Positions 34,448 through 43,290 are shown, numbered from the stretch's first letter. The stretch: DNA of 64,000 nucleotides from an uncultured Acetatifactor sp. (GCA_934402375.1 CAKRUB010000007.1:1-64000), one strand, 5' to 3'. Numbers and translations: made by a program. Notes: generated by a model not told the origin, from the sequence alone.

Positions 34448-35527
34448 ATGTTTGACAAGCTGGAAGATTTATTAATTCGTTTTGAAGAGATCATGGGGGA
34501 GCTGCATGAGCCTACCGTGACAAATAATCAGGAGCGCTTTCGCAAGCTGATGAAGGAGCAGAGCGATCTGACGCCGATCGTGGACGCTTATACGGAATAT
34601 AAGAAGTGCAAGCAGGACATCGAGGATTCGCTGGAGATGCTTGAGGGCGAGAACGATGAAGAGATGCGTGCTATGATCAAGGAGACCCTGAATGACAGCA
34701 AGAAGCGTGTTGAGGAGCTGGAGCAGGAGCTGAAGATTCTGCTTCTGCCGAAGGATCCGAACGATGAAAAGAATGTCATTGTGGAAATCCGTGCGGGAGC
34801 GGGAGGAGACGAGGCTGCGCTGTTTGCGGCGGAGATCTATCGCATGTATGTGCACTATGCGGAGAGCCAGCGCTGGAAGGTAGAGACCATGAACGTCGAT
34901 GAGATCGGTATCGGCGGTATGAAGGAAGTACAGTTCATGATCAACGGTCAGGGCGCTTATTCCCGCATGAAGTATGAGAGCGGTGTTCACCGCGTCCAGC
35001 GTGTGCCGGAGACGGAGAGCGGCGGACGTATCCATACCTCCACCATCAGTGTGGCGGTGATGCCTGAGGTGGACGACGACATTGATATTGTGATTGATGA
35101 CAAGGATATCCGCATCGATGTCATGAGAGCATCGGGTAATGGCGGACAGTGCGTCAATACGACAGATTCCGCTGTGCGTCTGACCCACTATCCGACAGGT
35201 ATTGTTGTATACAGCCAGACGGAGAAATCACAGATCCAGAATAAGGCGAAGGCGTTTGCACTGCTGAGGGCAAAGCTGTATGACATGGAGCAGCAGCAGA
35301 GACATGACGCGGAGGCGGAGATGAGAAGAAGCCAGATCGGCACGGGAGACCGCTCCGAGAAGATTCGTACCTACAATTTCCCGCAGGGGCGCGTTACGGA
35401 TCACCGCATCGGGCTGACGCTTTACAAGCTGGATAAGATCATGAACGGAGATATACAGGAGATTATTGATGCATGCATCGCAGCCGACCAGGCGGCGAAG
35501 CTGAGCAAGCTGAACGAAGAGGGCTAG
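34448..35527 (+). CDS. prfA: Peptide chain release factor 1
   Basis: 359 residues. It reads UAA and UAG and triggers peptide release. [35 protein letters not shown] and the catalytic loop [20 protein letters not shown] (GGQ) are present. [20 protein letters not shown] is the RF1/RF2 C-terminal block. Length is normal. No internal frameshift, as expected for RF1. Confidence 0.97.
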   Translation: MFDKLEDLLIRFEEIMGELHEPTVTNNQERFRKLMKEQSDLTPIVDAYTEYKKCKQDIEDSLEMLEGENDEEMRAMIKETLNDSKKRVEELEQELKILLLPKDPNDEKNVIVEIRAGAGGDEAALFAAEIYRMYVHYAESQRWKVETMNVDEIGIGGMKEVQFMINGQGAYSRMKYESGVHRVQRVPETESGGRIHTSTISVAVMPEVDDDIDIVIDDKDIRIDVMRASGNGGQCVNTTDSAVRLTHYPTGIVVYSQTEKSQIQNKAKAFALLRAKLYDMEQQQRHDAEAEMRRSQIGTGDRSEKIRTYNFPQGRVTDHRIGLTLYKLDKIMNGDIQEIIDACIAADQAAKLSKLNEEG

Positions 35528-35555
35528 AAGGGTTACATTATATAAATAAAATGGG

Positions 35556-35591
35556 TTGAAAAGGGGCATAATTATGGTATAATTAAACCAT
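35556..35591 (+). promoter_or_regulatory. Toxin-antitoxin promoter with overlapping palindromic operator
   Basis: TTGAAA (35556-35561), 16 bp, TATAAT (35578-35583). An 18-bp palindrome, ATGGTATAATTAAACCAT (35574-35591), matches its own complement except at one symmetrical pair and covers the -10. This is the usual layout for autorepression by a Phd/YefM antitoxin. Confidence 0.75.
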
Positions 35592-35610
35592 GAGTAAGGA
35601 GGTGTAGATT

Positions 35611-35871
35611 ATGCCACAAATAATCCCGATTAAAGACTTGAAAAATACGTCGGAGATTTCTGACATGTGCCACAAGGCAGAGGAGCCAATTTATGTTACT
35701 AAAAATGGCTACGGCGATATGGTTATTATGAGCATGGAGATTTATGAATCTACGATGAAACAGATTGCTATGTACAGAGATATTGAAATATCTGAAAAAC
35801 AGATAAAGGCAGGACAGGTAAAGGATGCCAGAACAGCCCTGAGAGAAACGAGGGCAAAATATGGTCTATAA
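35611..35871 (+). CDS. Phd/YefM family antitoxin
   Basis: 86 residues with a TAAGGAGGTG ribosome site. IIPIKDLKNTSEISDMCHKAEEPIYVTKNGYGDMVIMSMEIYE is the Phd/YefM DNA-binding fold; the C-terminal helix would neutralise a RelE/ParE toxin. It appears intact, but the toxin gene downstream is cut after about 42 residues. The AT-rich sequence differs from its neighbours. It overlaps the next frame by 11 bases, as is typical for these operons. Confidence 0.9.
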   Translation: MPQIIPIKDLKNTSEISDMCHKAEEPIYVTKNGYGDMVIMSMEIYESTMKQIAMYRDIEISEKQIKAGQVKDARTALRETRAKYGL

Positions 35872-36580
35872 ATTAAATGTTACAGAGCATGCAGATGAAT
35901 TGCTTGATAGTCTTGTATATCATTTGCTGTATTGTTTGAAAAATGAACAGGCAGCCAAACATCTGTTAGATAGCATTGATGTTATCCATCTGACAAGGGC
36001 GGAAGCGCTCGACGCATGGAAGGTCACGCTGGATCAGGATTACCTTATCCTGAGCGAAAATTATGTTTGGGAGGAAGCGGGAAGCCTGAAGGTGACAGGG
36101 ACTGCCGATACCGTGATCAAGGTATTTCCCCCGCTTGCAGTGCTCCCGGACGGCTTTGAAGAGAAAGAGATGAACGGTCGTTTTGCCGTGTATGAGAGAG
36201 TTCATGAGGAGGAACAGCCTACGGCGGAAATGCAGCTGGTATCGGAGGAGAGCGAACATGCGGTCTACGAGGTGACAGTGCATTATCCCGAGGGCTTTGA
36301 TAGAAGTGCGAGGATTGCCGGGCGCGATACGCTTCTCTGGCTTACCTATGCCGGCTTTGGCATGGAAATCTTCCGCGGGGAGGAGAAGATCAATGATCAT
36401 TTCTACACGGGACAGCGCGTGCCTGTGAGTCTTGGATATTTCGACTTCCCCGAAAGACTGACAATCCGCGTAAAGGCATTGCACAAGGATGACTGGGTAT
36501 TCCTGGAGAAATGGCCGGAGCTGAAGGACGGAAGAGCCTGCGGGCTGGTGGATATTTCGTTGACGGAGGAATACCGGTAA
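35861..36580 (+). CDS. Chimeric frame: RelE/ParE toxin N-terminus joined to a glycosidase C-terminus
   Basis: 239 residues. Residues 1 to about 42 (MVYKLNVTEHADELLDSLVY, then KNEQAAKHLLDSID) are the start of a RelE/ParE-type toxin. From about residue 43 (LTRAEALDAWKV, LILSENYVWEEAGSLKVTG) the sequence changes. The end (INDHFYTGQRVPVSLGYFDFP, LEKWPELKDGRACGL) resembles the C-terminal domains of a large glycoside hydrolase, probably a GH35-type beta-galactosidase. The frame is continuous, so a deletion probably fused two genes. Toxic activity is unlikely because the catalytic C-terminal part is gone. The GH35 origin is a memory-based inference. Confidence 0.7.
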   Translation: MVYKLNVTEHADELLDSLVYHLLYCLKNEQAAKHLLDSIDVIHLTRAEALDAWKVTLDQDYLILSENYVWEEAGSLKVTGTADTVIKVFPPLAVLPDGFEEKEMNGRFAVYERVHEEEQPTAEMQLVSEESEHAVYEVTVHYPEGFDRSARIAGRDTLLWLTYAGFGMEIFRGEEKINDHFYTGQRVPVSLGYFDFPERLTIRVKALHKDDWVFLEKWPELKDGRACGLVDISLTEEYR

Positions 36581-36621
36581 GGGAGGTTTACTCAAAAAGT
36601 CAAACAGGAAAACTGGTGCTC

Positions 36622-36630
36622 TGCTATAAT
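36622..36630 (+). promoter_or_regulatory. Extended -10 promoter for the AraC-GGDEF gene
   Basis: TGCTATAAT is a perfect extended -10, 41 bases before the ATG at 36672. Confidence 0.5.
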
Positions 36631-36671
36631 GAAATTACGATATCGGAAAAGAGTTGGAAGCGGAGGTAGGA

Positions 36672-37484
36672 ATGCAAAACGTCGGACTGCTGGTGGCATC
36701 GCTGGAATACATTGAAGCCCATCTGGGCGATGAAATCAGGACAGAGGATATGGCTGCGGCATGTTTCTGCTCGAAATCGACTCTGGAAAAAATGTTTCGC
36801 TGTGTGAACAATATTTCGGTTCATGATTATGTGACGCGCCGGCGGATGATGCTGGCGGCGCGGGAACTGTCAGCCGGTGGAGGAAGTTCCATACTGGAGG
36901 TTGCACTGAAATATGGTTACAGCACACACGAATCCTTTGCGCGCGCGTTTGAACAGATCTGGAACTGTAAACCCTCAGAATTTCGTAAGGCGAAATATGT
37001 TGAGTTGTTTCCGAGGTTTTGTGCACCTCCGGAGAAGGGAGACGAGTATATTATGCAGAGAAGGCATGTGGATATTGGTGAATTATATGATTTGTTTCAG
37101 GAACGGAAGGATTGCTGGTTTGTAGGCTGTGACATCAAGAATATGATGTGCATCAATGATATTTCCAGAAAGGCGGGTGATCTCGCAATTCTGGAGCAGA
37201 TGCGCCGGATGACTATTTCCTGTGGGGAGGAGGATGTTGTCTTCCGTATCGGCGGAGACGAATTCTGTATTCTGACCGGCAGCAGTGACAAGACCTATGC
37301 GGAAAGAATCGCAGAGAAGATCAGAAGCATGAATGGACAGGAATTTGAATATGACGGAAAACAGATTCCGCTGTCGCTATATGCAGCAGTGACGGCAGGA
37401 CCGAGTGAGGCGAGATACGAGGAGCTGTTTGCAGAGCTTCACAATGCAATTAAGAACTGTAAGAGGGATCAGGAGGAGAACTGA
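36672..37484 (+). CDS. AraC-type DNA-binding domain fused to a GGDEF domain
   Basis: 270 residues from the ATG at 36672, behind GGAGGT (36662-36667). Residues about 5-105 form an AraC double helix-turn-helix (IRTEDMAAACFCSKSTLEKMF and ILEVALKYGYSTHESFARAFEQIW). Residues about 125-265 resemble a diguanylate cyclase domain: GCDIKNMMCINDISRKAGD and VVFRIGGDEFCILTG, with the GGDEF motif intact. The domain is short and its first aspartate region is altered, so activity is uncertain. It may couple a nucleotide signal to transcription. The combination is uncommon. Confidence 0.82.
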   Translation: MQNVGLLVASLEYIEAHLGDEIRTEDMAAACFCSKSTLEKMFRCVNNISVHDYVTRRRMMLAARELSAGGGSSILEVALKYGYSTHESFARAFEQIWNCKPSEFRKAKYVELFPRFCAPPEKGDEYIMQRRHVDIGELYDLFQERKDCWFVGCDIKNMMCINDISRKAGDLAILEQMRRMTISCGEEDVVFRIGGDEFCILTGSSDKTYAERIAEKIRSMNGQEFEYDGKQIPLSLYAAVTAGPSEARYEELFAELHNAIKNCKRDQEEN

Positions 37485-37626
37485 GCATTTTTTGAAAAGT
37501 TTGTGAACTATGGCTTATGCATTGAAAAGAAGACGGTAATCTGATACAATGACCCGGTGGCGAAAGAAAATGTCACTGGGTCGGATTTTGTTTCCGGGAA
37601 GACATAGGGACAGGAGGTTATGAAAG

Positions 37627-38274
37627 ATGAAAAACGGAAAGAGATTGCTGGGCTTCTTTATGGCAATGGTAACGGTGCTGGCGCTGGGAGCCTGCGGAAA
37701 TAAAGGCGCTGATGCGACAGGGGAAAGCAGTGATGCAGATGTATCGACGGAAGAAGAGGTGCAGGAGGAGCTGGCAACAGGCAAGCACCATGTGGAGATT
37801 ACGGTAAAGGATTACGGGACGGTGAAAGTGGAACTGGATGCAGACGCGGCGCCGATCACGGTCACGAACTTTTTAAAGCTGGCGAAGGACGGCTTTTATG
37901 ACGGACTGACCTTCCACCGTATTATTTCAGGCTTTATGATTCAGGGCGGTGATCCGCTCGGCAACGGAACCGGCGGTTCGGAGGAGACGATCAAGGGTGA
38001 ATTCTCCGAGAACGGTGTGGAAAATGGCTTGTCCCATATAAGAGGCGCGATTTCCATGGCGCGTGCAAGGGCGTATGACAGCGCAAGCTCCCAGTTTTTT
38101 ATTGTACATGAGGACAGCGTGTTTCTGGATGGACAGTATGCGTGCTTCGGCTATGTGACGGATGGCATGGACGTTGTGGATGCAATCTGTGACGCAGTTC
38201 CGGTGACAGATGGAAACGGCACGGTTGCGGCAGAAAACCAGCCGGTGATCGAGAGTGTAAAGGTGATTGACTAA
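37627..38274 (+). CDS. Cyclophilin-type peptidyl-prolyl isomerase, lipoprotein
   Basis: 215 residues. A lipoprotein signal ends LALGACG (Cys23), followed by an acidic linker. The cyclophilin core follows: TVTNFLKLAKDGFYDGLTFHRIISGFMIQGGDP, with the catalytic Arg in FHRI and FMIQGGDP, then SMARARAYDSASSQFFIV and LDGQYACFGYV. It would assist folding of secreted proteins on the outer face of the membrane. Monocistronic, with a strong terminator. Confidence 0.93.
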   Translation: MKNGKRLLGFFMAMVTVLALGACGNKGADATGESSDADVSTEEEVQEELATGKHHVEITVKDYGTVKVELDADAAPITVTNFLKLAKDGFYDGLTFHRIISGFMIQGGDPLGNGTGGSEETIKGEFSENGVENGLSHIRGAISMARARAYDSASSQFFIVHEDSVFLDGQYACFGYVTDGMDVVDAICDAVPVTDGNGTVAAENQPVIESVKVID

Positions 38275-38314
38275 AAACAGGTCAGCAGGGTGCACAACCT
38301 GCTGACCTGTTTTT
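38273..38314 (+). terminator. Intrinsic terminator after the cyclophilin gene
   Basis: AAAAACAGGTCAGCAGG (38273-38289), 8-nt loop, CCTGCTGACCTGTTTTT (38298-38314): a perfect stem. Confidence 0.95.
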
Positions 38315-38356
38315 CTGCACAATTTTCACAAAAATCAATTTCTGAAAAACAATTTA

Positions 38357-38386
38357 CTGACATTTCTTGGTTTGAAATGTTAAAAT
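38357..38386 (+). promoter_or_regulatory. Promoter of the CarD-like gene
   Basis: CTGACA (38357-38362), 18 bp, TAAAAT (38381-38386). Confidence 0.55.
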
Positions 38387-38441
38387 ATGGATATAACATG
38401 AGTGTAGCCAATGATTAAAAAGATCAGAAAGGAAGGTTTTT

Positions 38442-38954
38442 GTGTTCAAAATAGGCGAGAATGTAGTCTGTGGTAGCAAGGGTGTCTGCACTGTGGAAAA
38501 TATTACAACACTGACAATGCCGGGTGTGGACAGGGAGAGGAAATATTATATTCTCAAACCCAGATATCTGTCGGGCAGTACAGTGTATGTACCGGTGGAT
38601 TCCTCCAAGGAATCTCTGCGGCGGGTGATGAAGCGCGAGGAGGCGCAGGAGCTGCTGAAGGTAATCCACGATCTCCCAATGCTGGAGATTGAAAATGAGA
38701 AATTTGCCGAACAGACCTATCGGGAATGCATGAAGACCGGAAAGTGCGAGGAGTGGGCGAGGCTGCTTAAAACGGTACGGGAGAGACGTGAAAAGCGTAT
38801 ACAGTCGGGGCGAAAGGTGACAGCAGTGGATGATAAGTATTTCCATATCGCAGAGGACAGTCTGTATGGAGAGCTTGCCGTAGCGCTTGACATCAGCCGG
38901 ACAGCAGTCGGCGAATACATTGAAAATGAAAAGAAATTGAGAGTTGGTATGTAA
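38442..38954 (+). CDS. CarD/CdnL family transcriptional regulator
   Basis: 170 residues from a GTG start behind AAAGGAAGG. The N-terminus (FKIGENVVCGSKGVCTVENI) is the Tudor-like RNA polymerase interaction domain shared with Mfd. RKYYILKPRYLSGSTVYVPVD follows, then a helical C-terminal DNA-contact domain (about 75-160). CarD-type proteins bind the beta subunit and stabilise open complexes at promoters. Length is typical. Confidence 0.9.
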   Translation: MFKIGENVVCGSKGVCTVENITTLTMPGVDRERKYYILKPRYLSGSTVYVPVDSSKESLRRVMKREEAQELLKVIHDLPMLEIENEKFAEQTYRECMKTGKCEEWARLLKTVRERREKRIQSGRKVTAVDDKYFHIAEDSLYGELAVALDISRTAVGEYIENEKKLRVGM

Positions 38955-38980
38955 TATCTCGGTAAAATTTGTCAATTACA

Positions 38981-39009
38981 TTGCGACTGGAAAAATTTTG
39001 TGTTATACT
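38981..39009 (+). promoter_or_regulatory. Promoter upstream of the gene at 39129
   Basis: TTGCGA (38981-38986), 17 bp, TATACT (39004-39009) preceded by TGT. Confidence 0.6.
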
Positions 39010-39128
39010 GTTCAAAATGTCTTGTTTTCAGTGAGAAAGAATGCAGAAAAGAAATCGTATGATCATGGAGACATGGACGGAAAACATAATTGGATGATCC
39101 GCAGAGGCGGACGGAAAGGGGTATCAGA

Positions 39129-39515
39129 ATGGGATTTGGAGAAATGATGGGAGTTAAAATTGTAAAGTTGAACGTGAAGGGAAATTTTGCAACTCTGGAA
39201 GAACTGTATGAAGCAATTAAGGACATTAAATTTGAAGCAGGACAGGCATCCATTGTGAAGCATGGCTTTGCAAATGTTATCGTGTTCCCGGAGCTTGACA
39301 GAAATAATCAGGTCTGGATCACCGGCGCTAAGGGTAAGTTTCAGGTACAGCGCTCCACAGAGGTGGCAGGTGTTGGAAACATGGTGAAGAACGCAGTCCT
39401 GGATGAGCTTACGGACGGTCTGACCAGCCTGTCCGGTGCTTTTGGCAATAAAAAGAAGCGCTGCATGGAGCTTGTTGAAATCACGGCAAAGGAAATTGAG
39501 AACGCAGGAATTTAA
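39129..39515 (+). CDS. Uncharacterised small protein
   Basis: 128 residues from the ATG at 39129; GAAAGGGG lies before it. The frame is open for 13 more codons upstream, so the start is uncertain. It has no signal peptide or membrane helix. VKLNVKGNFATLEELYEAI, IVKHGFANVIVFPELDRNN and VWITGAKGKFQVQRS suggest an alpha/beta domain, followed by a glycine-rich helical tail (GVGNMVKNAVLDELTDGLTS). I do not recognise the family. It has its own promoter and is followed by the thrS T-box. Confidence 0.6.
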   Translation: MGFGEMMGVKIVKLNVKGNFATLEELYEAIKDIKFEAGQASIVKHGFANVIVFPELDRNNQVWITGAKGKFQVQRSTEVAGVGNMVKNAVLDELTDGLTSLSGAFGNKKKRCMELVEITAKEIENAGI

Positions 39516-39559
39516 AAAAGCACTTTACTTTTTACATAAAAGGGACTATGATAGTTAAT

Positions 39560-39851
39560 CATAAGTTTCAGGCAATAGTATAAAAGGAAAACGAAGAAGA
39601 GAACAGTAGGATACCGGAAGTTCCCAGAGAGAGCCGCCTGTCCCGATTGGAGACAGCGCTGAGAGCGGCTTGATACAGAGAGTGTCTGAAGACCATCTCG
39701 GAGTGGCTTTAATACAGCCCGGTGGCTCCCGTTACGAGCAAATGAAGGTGGCAGAAGGCACTGCGCTAGGCAGAGCCGGATGCAAAAAGGGTGGAACCGC
39801 GTTCATGATGAGAGACGTCCCTTGCAATAGAAATATTGCAGGGGACTTTTT
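39560..39851 (+). ncRNA. T-box leader of thrS (specifier ACC)
   Basis: The T-box sequence AAAGGGTGGAACCGCG starts at 39786. The specifier is ACC (39692-39694) in GAAGACCATCTCGGAG, a context typical of threonine T-boxes. The terminator is GTCCCTTGCAAT (39817-39828) with ATTGCAGGGGAC (39834-39845) followed by TTTTTT. Uncharged tRNA-Thr should favour the antiterminator and switch on thrS. A -10 (TATGAT, 39547-39552) lies upstream. Confidence 0.93.
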
Positions 39852-39915
39852 GATGTGTTGTTTTATTGATGAAAGAGGAAAATGCCGCATACAGTGCGGC
39901 AGAATGGAGGAAGAC

Positions 39916-41880
39916 ATGAAGATTACTTTGAAGGACGGCTCCGTAAAAGAGTACGGAGAAAGCAAGAGCGTTTATGACATTGCCCTTGACATCAGCGAAG
40001 GACTGGCGCGGGCGGCATGCTGTGCAAAGGTGGACGGCGAGGTCGTTGACCTGCGGACAGTGATCGACAAGGACTGTGAGCTGCAGATATGTACCGCGAG
40101 TGATGCGGAGGGACTTGCGACGATTCGCCATACCGCATCTCATGTGCTGGCCGAAGCTGTGAAGAATCTTTTCCCGGATGCAAAGCTGACAATCGGACCG
40201 AGCATCGAGACCGGATTTTACTATGACTTTGAGCATGAGCCTTTTTCCAGAGACGATCTGGATGCGCTTGAGGCGGAGATGAAGAAGATCATCAAGAAGG
40301 GTGAGAAGCTGGAGAAGTTCACACTTCCCAGAGCCGAGGCAATCAAGTTCATGCAGGATAAGAACGAGCCGTATAAGGTTGAGCTGATCGAGGAGCTGCC
40401 GGAGGGTGAGGAGATTTCCTTCTACCGTCAGGGCGAGTTTGTTGATCTCTGCGCGGGACCTCATCTGATGAGCACAAAGGGAATCAAGGCATTTAAGCTG
40501 ACCTCTTCCTCCATGTCCTACTGGCGCGGGGACTCCAACAAGGCGAGATTGCAGCGTATTTACGGAACTGCATTTAACAAGAAGGAAGAACTTGAAGATT
40601 ATCTGGCTTACTGGGAGAATGTCAAGAACCGCGACCATAATAAATTAGGACGTGAGATGGAGCTGTTTACCACAGTGGATGTCATTGGTCAGGGTCTGCC
40701 GCTGCTGATGCCGAAGGGTGCCAAGATCATCCAGACATTGCAGAGATGGATCGAGGATCTGGAGGATAATGAGTGGGGCTATATGCGTACCAGAACCCCG
40801 CTTATGGCAAAGAGTGATTTGTATAAGATTTCCGGACATTGGGATCACTATAAGGAGGGAATGTTCGTCTTCGGAGATGAGGAGAAGGATAAGGAAGTCT
40901 TCGCGCTTCGTCCGATGACCTGTCCCTTCCAGTATTATGTATATAAGGCAAGCCAGAAGTCCTATCGTGATCTGCCCTGCCGCTACAGTGAGACATCCAC
41001 TCTGTTTAGAAATGAGGATTCCGGTGAGATGCACGGACTGACCCGTGTGCGTCAGTTTACGATTACAGAGGGACATTTGATTGTGCGTCCTGACCAGATG
41101 GTAGAGGAGTTCAAGAGGTGTCTTGCGCTTGCAAAATATTGTCTGGAGACCCTTGGCGTAAACGAGGATGTCACCTACAGACTGTCCAAGTGGGATCCTA
41201 ATAACAAGGATAAATATATCGGTGAGCCCGAGGTTTGGGAGGAGACCCAGCAGCACATCCGTAATGTTCTGAATGAGTTGGAGATCCCGTTCTATGAGGC
41301 GGACGGCGAGGCTGCCTTCTACGGACCGAAGGTGGACATCAATGCAAAGAATGTTTACGGCAAAGAGGATACCATGATCACCGTACAGTGGGATGCTTTG
41401 CTCGCGGAGCAGTTCGATATGTACTACATTGACCAGAACGGCGAAAAGCAGCGTCCCTATATCATTCATAGAACCTCTATGGGCTGCTATGAGAGAACAC
41501 TTGCATGGCTGATAGAGAAATACGAAGGCAAGTTCCCGACATGGCTTTGTCCGGAGCAGGTTCGTATTCTTCCGATCTCCGAGAAATTTACGGAGTATGC
41601 AAACAGCGTTGCTGACTATCTGAAGAAGAATGGTGTCCGCGTGACCGTGGATGAGCGCTCAGAGAAGATCGGTTACAAGATCCGTGAGGCAAGGCTGGAT
41701 AAGCTTCCTTATATGATTGTTGTAGGTCAAAAGGAAGCGGAAGAAGGCGTGGTATCTGTCAGAAGCCGTTTCCTCGGAGACGAAGGCCAGAAGTCTCTCG
41801 CTGAGTTTACGGAGCAGATCTGTACCGAGATCCGTACAAAGGAAATTCGTAAGGAAGAGGTACAGGAGGAAACAAAATAA
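39916..41880 (+). CDS. thrS: Threonyl-tRNA synthetase
   Basis: 654 residues from the ATG at 39916 (ATGGAGGAAGAC before it). The frame is open much further up, but that part is the T-box. Domains are: TGS (ITLKDGSVKEYGESKSVYDI), the editing domain (IRHTASHVLAEAVKNLFPDA with its zinc-site HxxxH, FVDLCAGPH), the class II catalytic core (MTCPFQYYVYKASQKSYRDL, RVRQFTITEGH, IIHRTSMGCYERTLAWLIE), and the anticodon-binding domain (VRILPISEKFTEYANSV). Full length. Confidence 0.97.
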   Translation: MKITLKDGSVKEYGESKSVYDIALDISEGLARAACCAKVDGEVVDLRTVIDKDCELQICTASDAEGLATIRHTASHVLAEAVKNLFPDAKLTIGPSIETGFYYDFEHEPFSRDDLDALEAEMKKIIKKGEKLEKFTLPRAEAIKFMQDKNEPYKVELIEELPEGEEISFYRQGEFVDLCAGPHLMSTKGIKAFKLTSSSMSYWRGDSNKARLQRIYGTAFNKKEELEDYLAYWENVKNRDHNKLGREMELFTTVDVIGQGLPLLMPKGAKIIQTLQRWIEDLEDNEWGYMRTRTPLMAKSDLYKISGHWDHYKEGMFVFGDEEKDKEVFALRPMTCPFQYYVYKASQKSYRDLPCRYSETSTLFRNEDSGEMHGLTRVRQFTITEGHLIVRPDQMVEEFKRCLALAKYCLETLGVNEDVTYRLSKWDPNNKDKYIGEPEVWEETQQHIRNVLNELEIPFYEADGEAAFYGPKVDINAKNVYGKEDTMITVQWDALLAEQFDMYYIDQNGEKQRPYIIHRTSMGCYERTLAWLIEKYEGKFPTWLCPEQVRILPISEKFTEYANSVADYLKKNGVRVTVDERSEKIGYKIREARLDKLPYMIVVGQKEAEEGVVSVRSRFLGDEGQKSLAEFTEQICTEIRTKEIRKEEVQEETK

Positions 41881-41979
41881 ATCAAAACCGTGCATAGTTT
41901 ACTGCCGTTTGTTCCATACTGTATATAGGTCTGCAAATAGGGAAGCAGGCTGTTGGAGTGACAGAATGGAGGAAAAACG

Positions 41980-42300
41980 ATGGCAGATTTAAAATGTGCA
42001 GTGGATAATTGTACCTACAACGACCAGCATCTTTGCAGCAAGGGTGACATCCTTGTAGGCGGTAAGAATGCATGCTGTTGTGACGAGACATGCTGTGAGA
42101 GCTTTTCGCAGAGAAAGGAAGGACAGGATTCCTTTAAGAATTCTACCTGCCATGCCTGCAATACGATCAGCATCGACTGCGAGGCGACAAAGTGCAGTTA
42201 TAACTCTGACTATAAGTGTACGGCAGGTCATGTGGACATCAAGGGCTGCGGCGCATGCAGCTGTCAGGGAACTGCCTGTGCAACCTTTGAAGAAAAGTAA
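41980..42300 (+). CDS. Tandem DUF1540 cysteine-rich protein
   Basis: 106 residues with a GGAGGAAAAACG ribosome site. Two DUF1540 repeats each show the pattern C..C.YN....C..G.I (LKCAVDNCTYNDQHLCSKGDI and IDCEATKCSYNSDYKCTAGHV). There are 18 cysteines, likely binding metal. The family is common in Clostridia and its role is unknown. Confidence 0.9.
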   Translation: MADLKCAVDNCTYNDQHLCSKGDILVGGKNACCCDETCCESFSQRKEGQDSFKNSTCHACNTISIDCEATKCSYNSDYKCTAGHVDIKGCGACSCQGTACATFEEK

Positions 42301-42308
42301 AAAAGTTG

Positions 42309-42337
42309 TTGACAAGGGATAGAGAGTGTGATATTCT
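42309..42337 (+). promoter_or_regulatory. Promoter of infC-rpmI-rplT
   Basis: TTGACA (42309-42314), 17 bp, TATTCT (42332-42337). Confidence 0.85.
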
Positions 42338-42343
42338 ACTTAA

Positions 42344-42500
42344 GCATGTGAAGAAAGCGTGCCAGCAAGCAGAGTATCCACTCTCACCTTACGACAACTG
42401 GGTCAGTAAGTGTTCAGATTTTAACAGTCTATAACATTGCCGTGTAAAGAGACTGGGAGAAGAAGATTCAGGTGGATAGCTGTGCTGTCCACCTTTTTTA
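42344..42500 (+). ncRNA. infC operon leader (L20-leader-like attenuator)
   Basis: The 5' region between promoter and infC ends in AGGTGGATAGC (42470-42480) and GCTGTCCACCT (42484-42494), followed by TTTTTT. In Bacillota this operon is repressed by ribosomal protein L20 binding a structured leader. Position and the terminator support that here; I could not verify the L20-binding fold by eye. Confidence 0.65.
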
Positions 42501-42526
42501 TATTTTCTTATATGGAGGGTACGACC

Positions 42527-43033
42527 ATTAGCGATTTAATGATTAACGAGCAGATCAGAGACAAGGAAATCCGTCTGATCGGTGAGAATGGCGAGCAGCT
42601 GGGAATCATGTCTGCGAGAGATGCCATGAAGATGGCAGAGGATGCAGGGCTGGATCTTGTGAAGATAGCGCCCACGGCAAAGCCTCCTGTGTGTAAGATT
42701 GTCGATTACGGCAAGTACAAGTACGAACAGATCAGAAAAGAAAAGGAAGCAAAGAAGAAGCAGAAGGTTATCGAGATCAAGGAGATCCGGTTGTCTCCGA
42801 ATATTGATACCAATGATCTGAACACAAAGATCAATGCTGCGAGAAAGTTCCTGACCAAGGGAGACAAGGTGAAGATTACACTTCGTTTCCGTGGACGTGA
42901 GATGGCTCATATGAATAACAGCAAGCACATTCTGGACGATTTTGCCCAGAGCCTGTCCGATATTTCGGTTGTTGAAAAAGCGCCGAAGGTGGAAGGCAGA
43001 AGTATGACAATGTTTTTAACTGAAAAGCGCTAG
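42527..43033 (+). CDS. infC: Translation initiation factor IF-3, probable ATT start
   Basis: 168 residues from ATT at 42527. GGAGGG (42514-42519) is 7 bases before this codon; the next ATG (42539) is 19 bases away, and the ATG at 42512 has no ribosome site. ATT start codons are the classic self-limiting feature of infC in other bacteria, because IF-3 rejects them. The protein shows MINEQIRDKEIRLIGENGEQ, KPPVCKIVDYGKYKYEQ and the C-terminal domain KVKITLRFRGREMAH. It controls start-codon fidelity. rpmI and rplT follow. Confidence 0.93.
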   Translation: MSDLMINEQIRDKEIRLIGENGEQLGIMSARDAMKMAEDAGLDLVKIAPTAKPPVCKIVDYGKYKYEQIRKEKEAKKKQKVIEIKEIRLSPNIDTNDLNTKINAARKFLTKGDKVKITLRFRGREMAHMNNSKHILDDFAQSLSDISVVEKAPKVEGRSMTMFLTEKR

Positions 43034-43092
43034 TGTACTGCACGCTGGTTAGCAAAAGTTAAAATAGATTAAATTATTAGGAGGAATATGTT

Positions 43093-43290
43093 ATGCCCAA
43101 GATGAAGACAAGCAGAGCAGCTGCAAAGCGTTTTAAAGTGACGGGAACCGGTAAGCTGAAGAGAAATAAGGCTTACAAGCGCCATATCTTAACTAAGAAG
43201 ACTACGAAGAATAAGCGTAATCTGAGAAAGCCTGCTATGACGGATGCAACAAACGTAAAGAATATGAAGAAGATTTTACCCTATTTATAA
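43093..43290 (+). CDS. rpmI: Ribosomal protein bL35
   Basis: 65 residues. [20 protein letters not shown] at the N-terminus and a very basic middle part are typical. The ribosome site is TTAGGAGGAAT. It lies between infC and rplT as in most bacteria. Confidence 0.97.
   Translation: MPKMKTSRAAAKRFKVTGTGKLKRNKAYKRHILTKKTTKNKRNLRKPAMTDATNVKNMKKILPYL

Noticed and set aside
42512..42514. ATG at 42512 as the infC start
   Set aside because: No ribosome site upstream; it lies in the terminator tail and itself overlaps the GGAGGG used by ATT.
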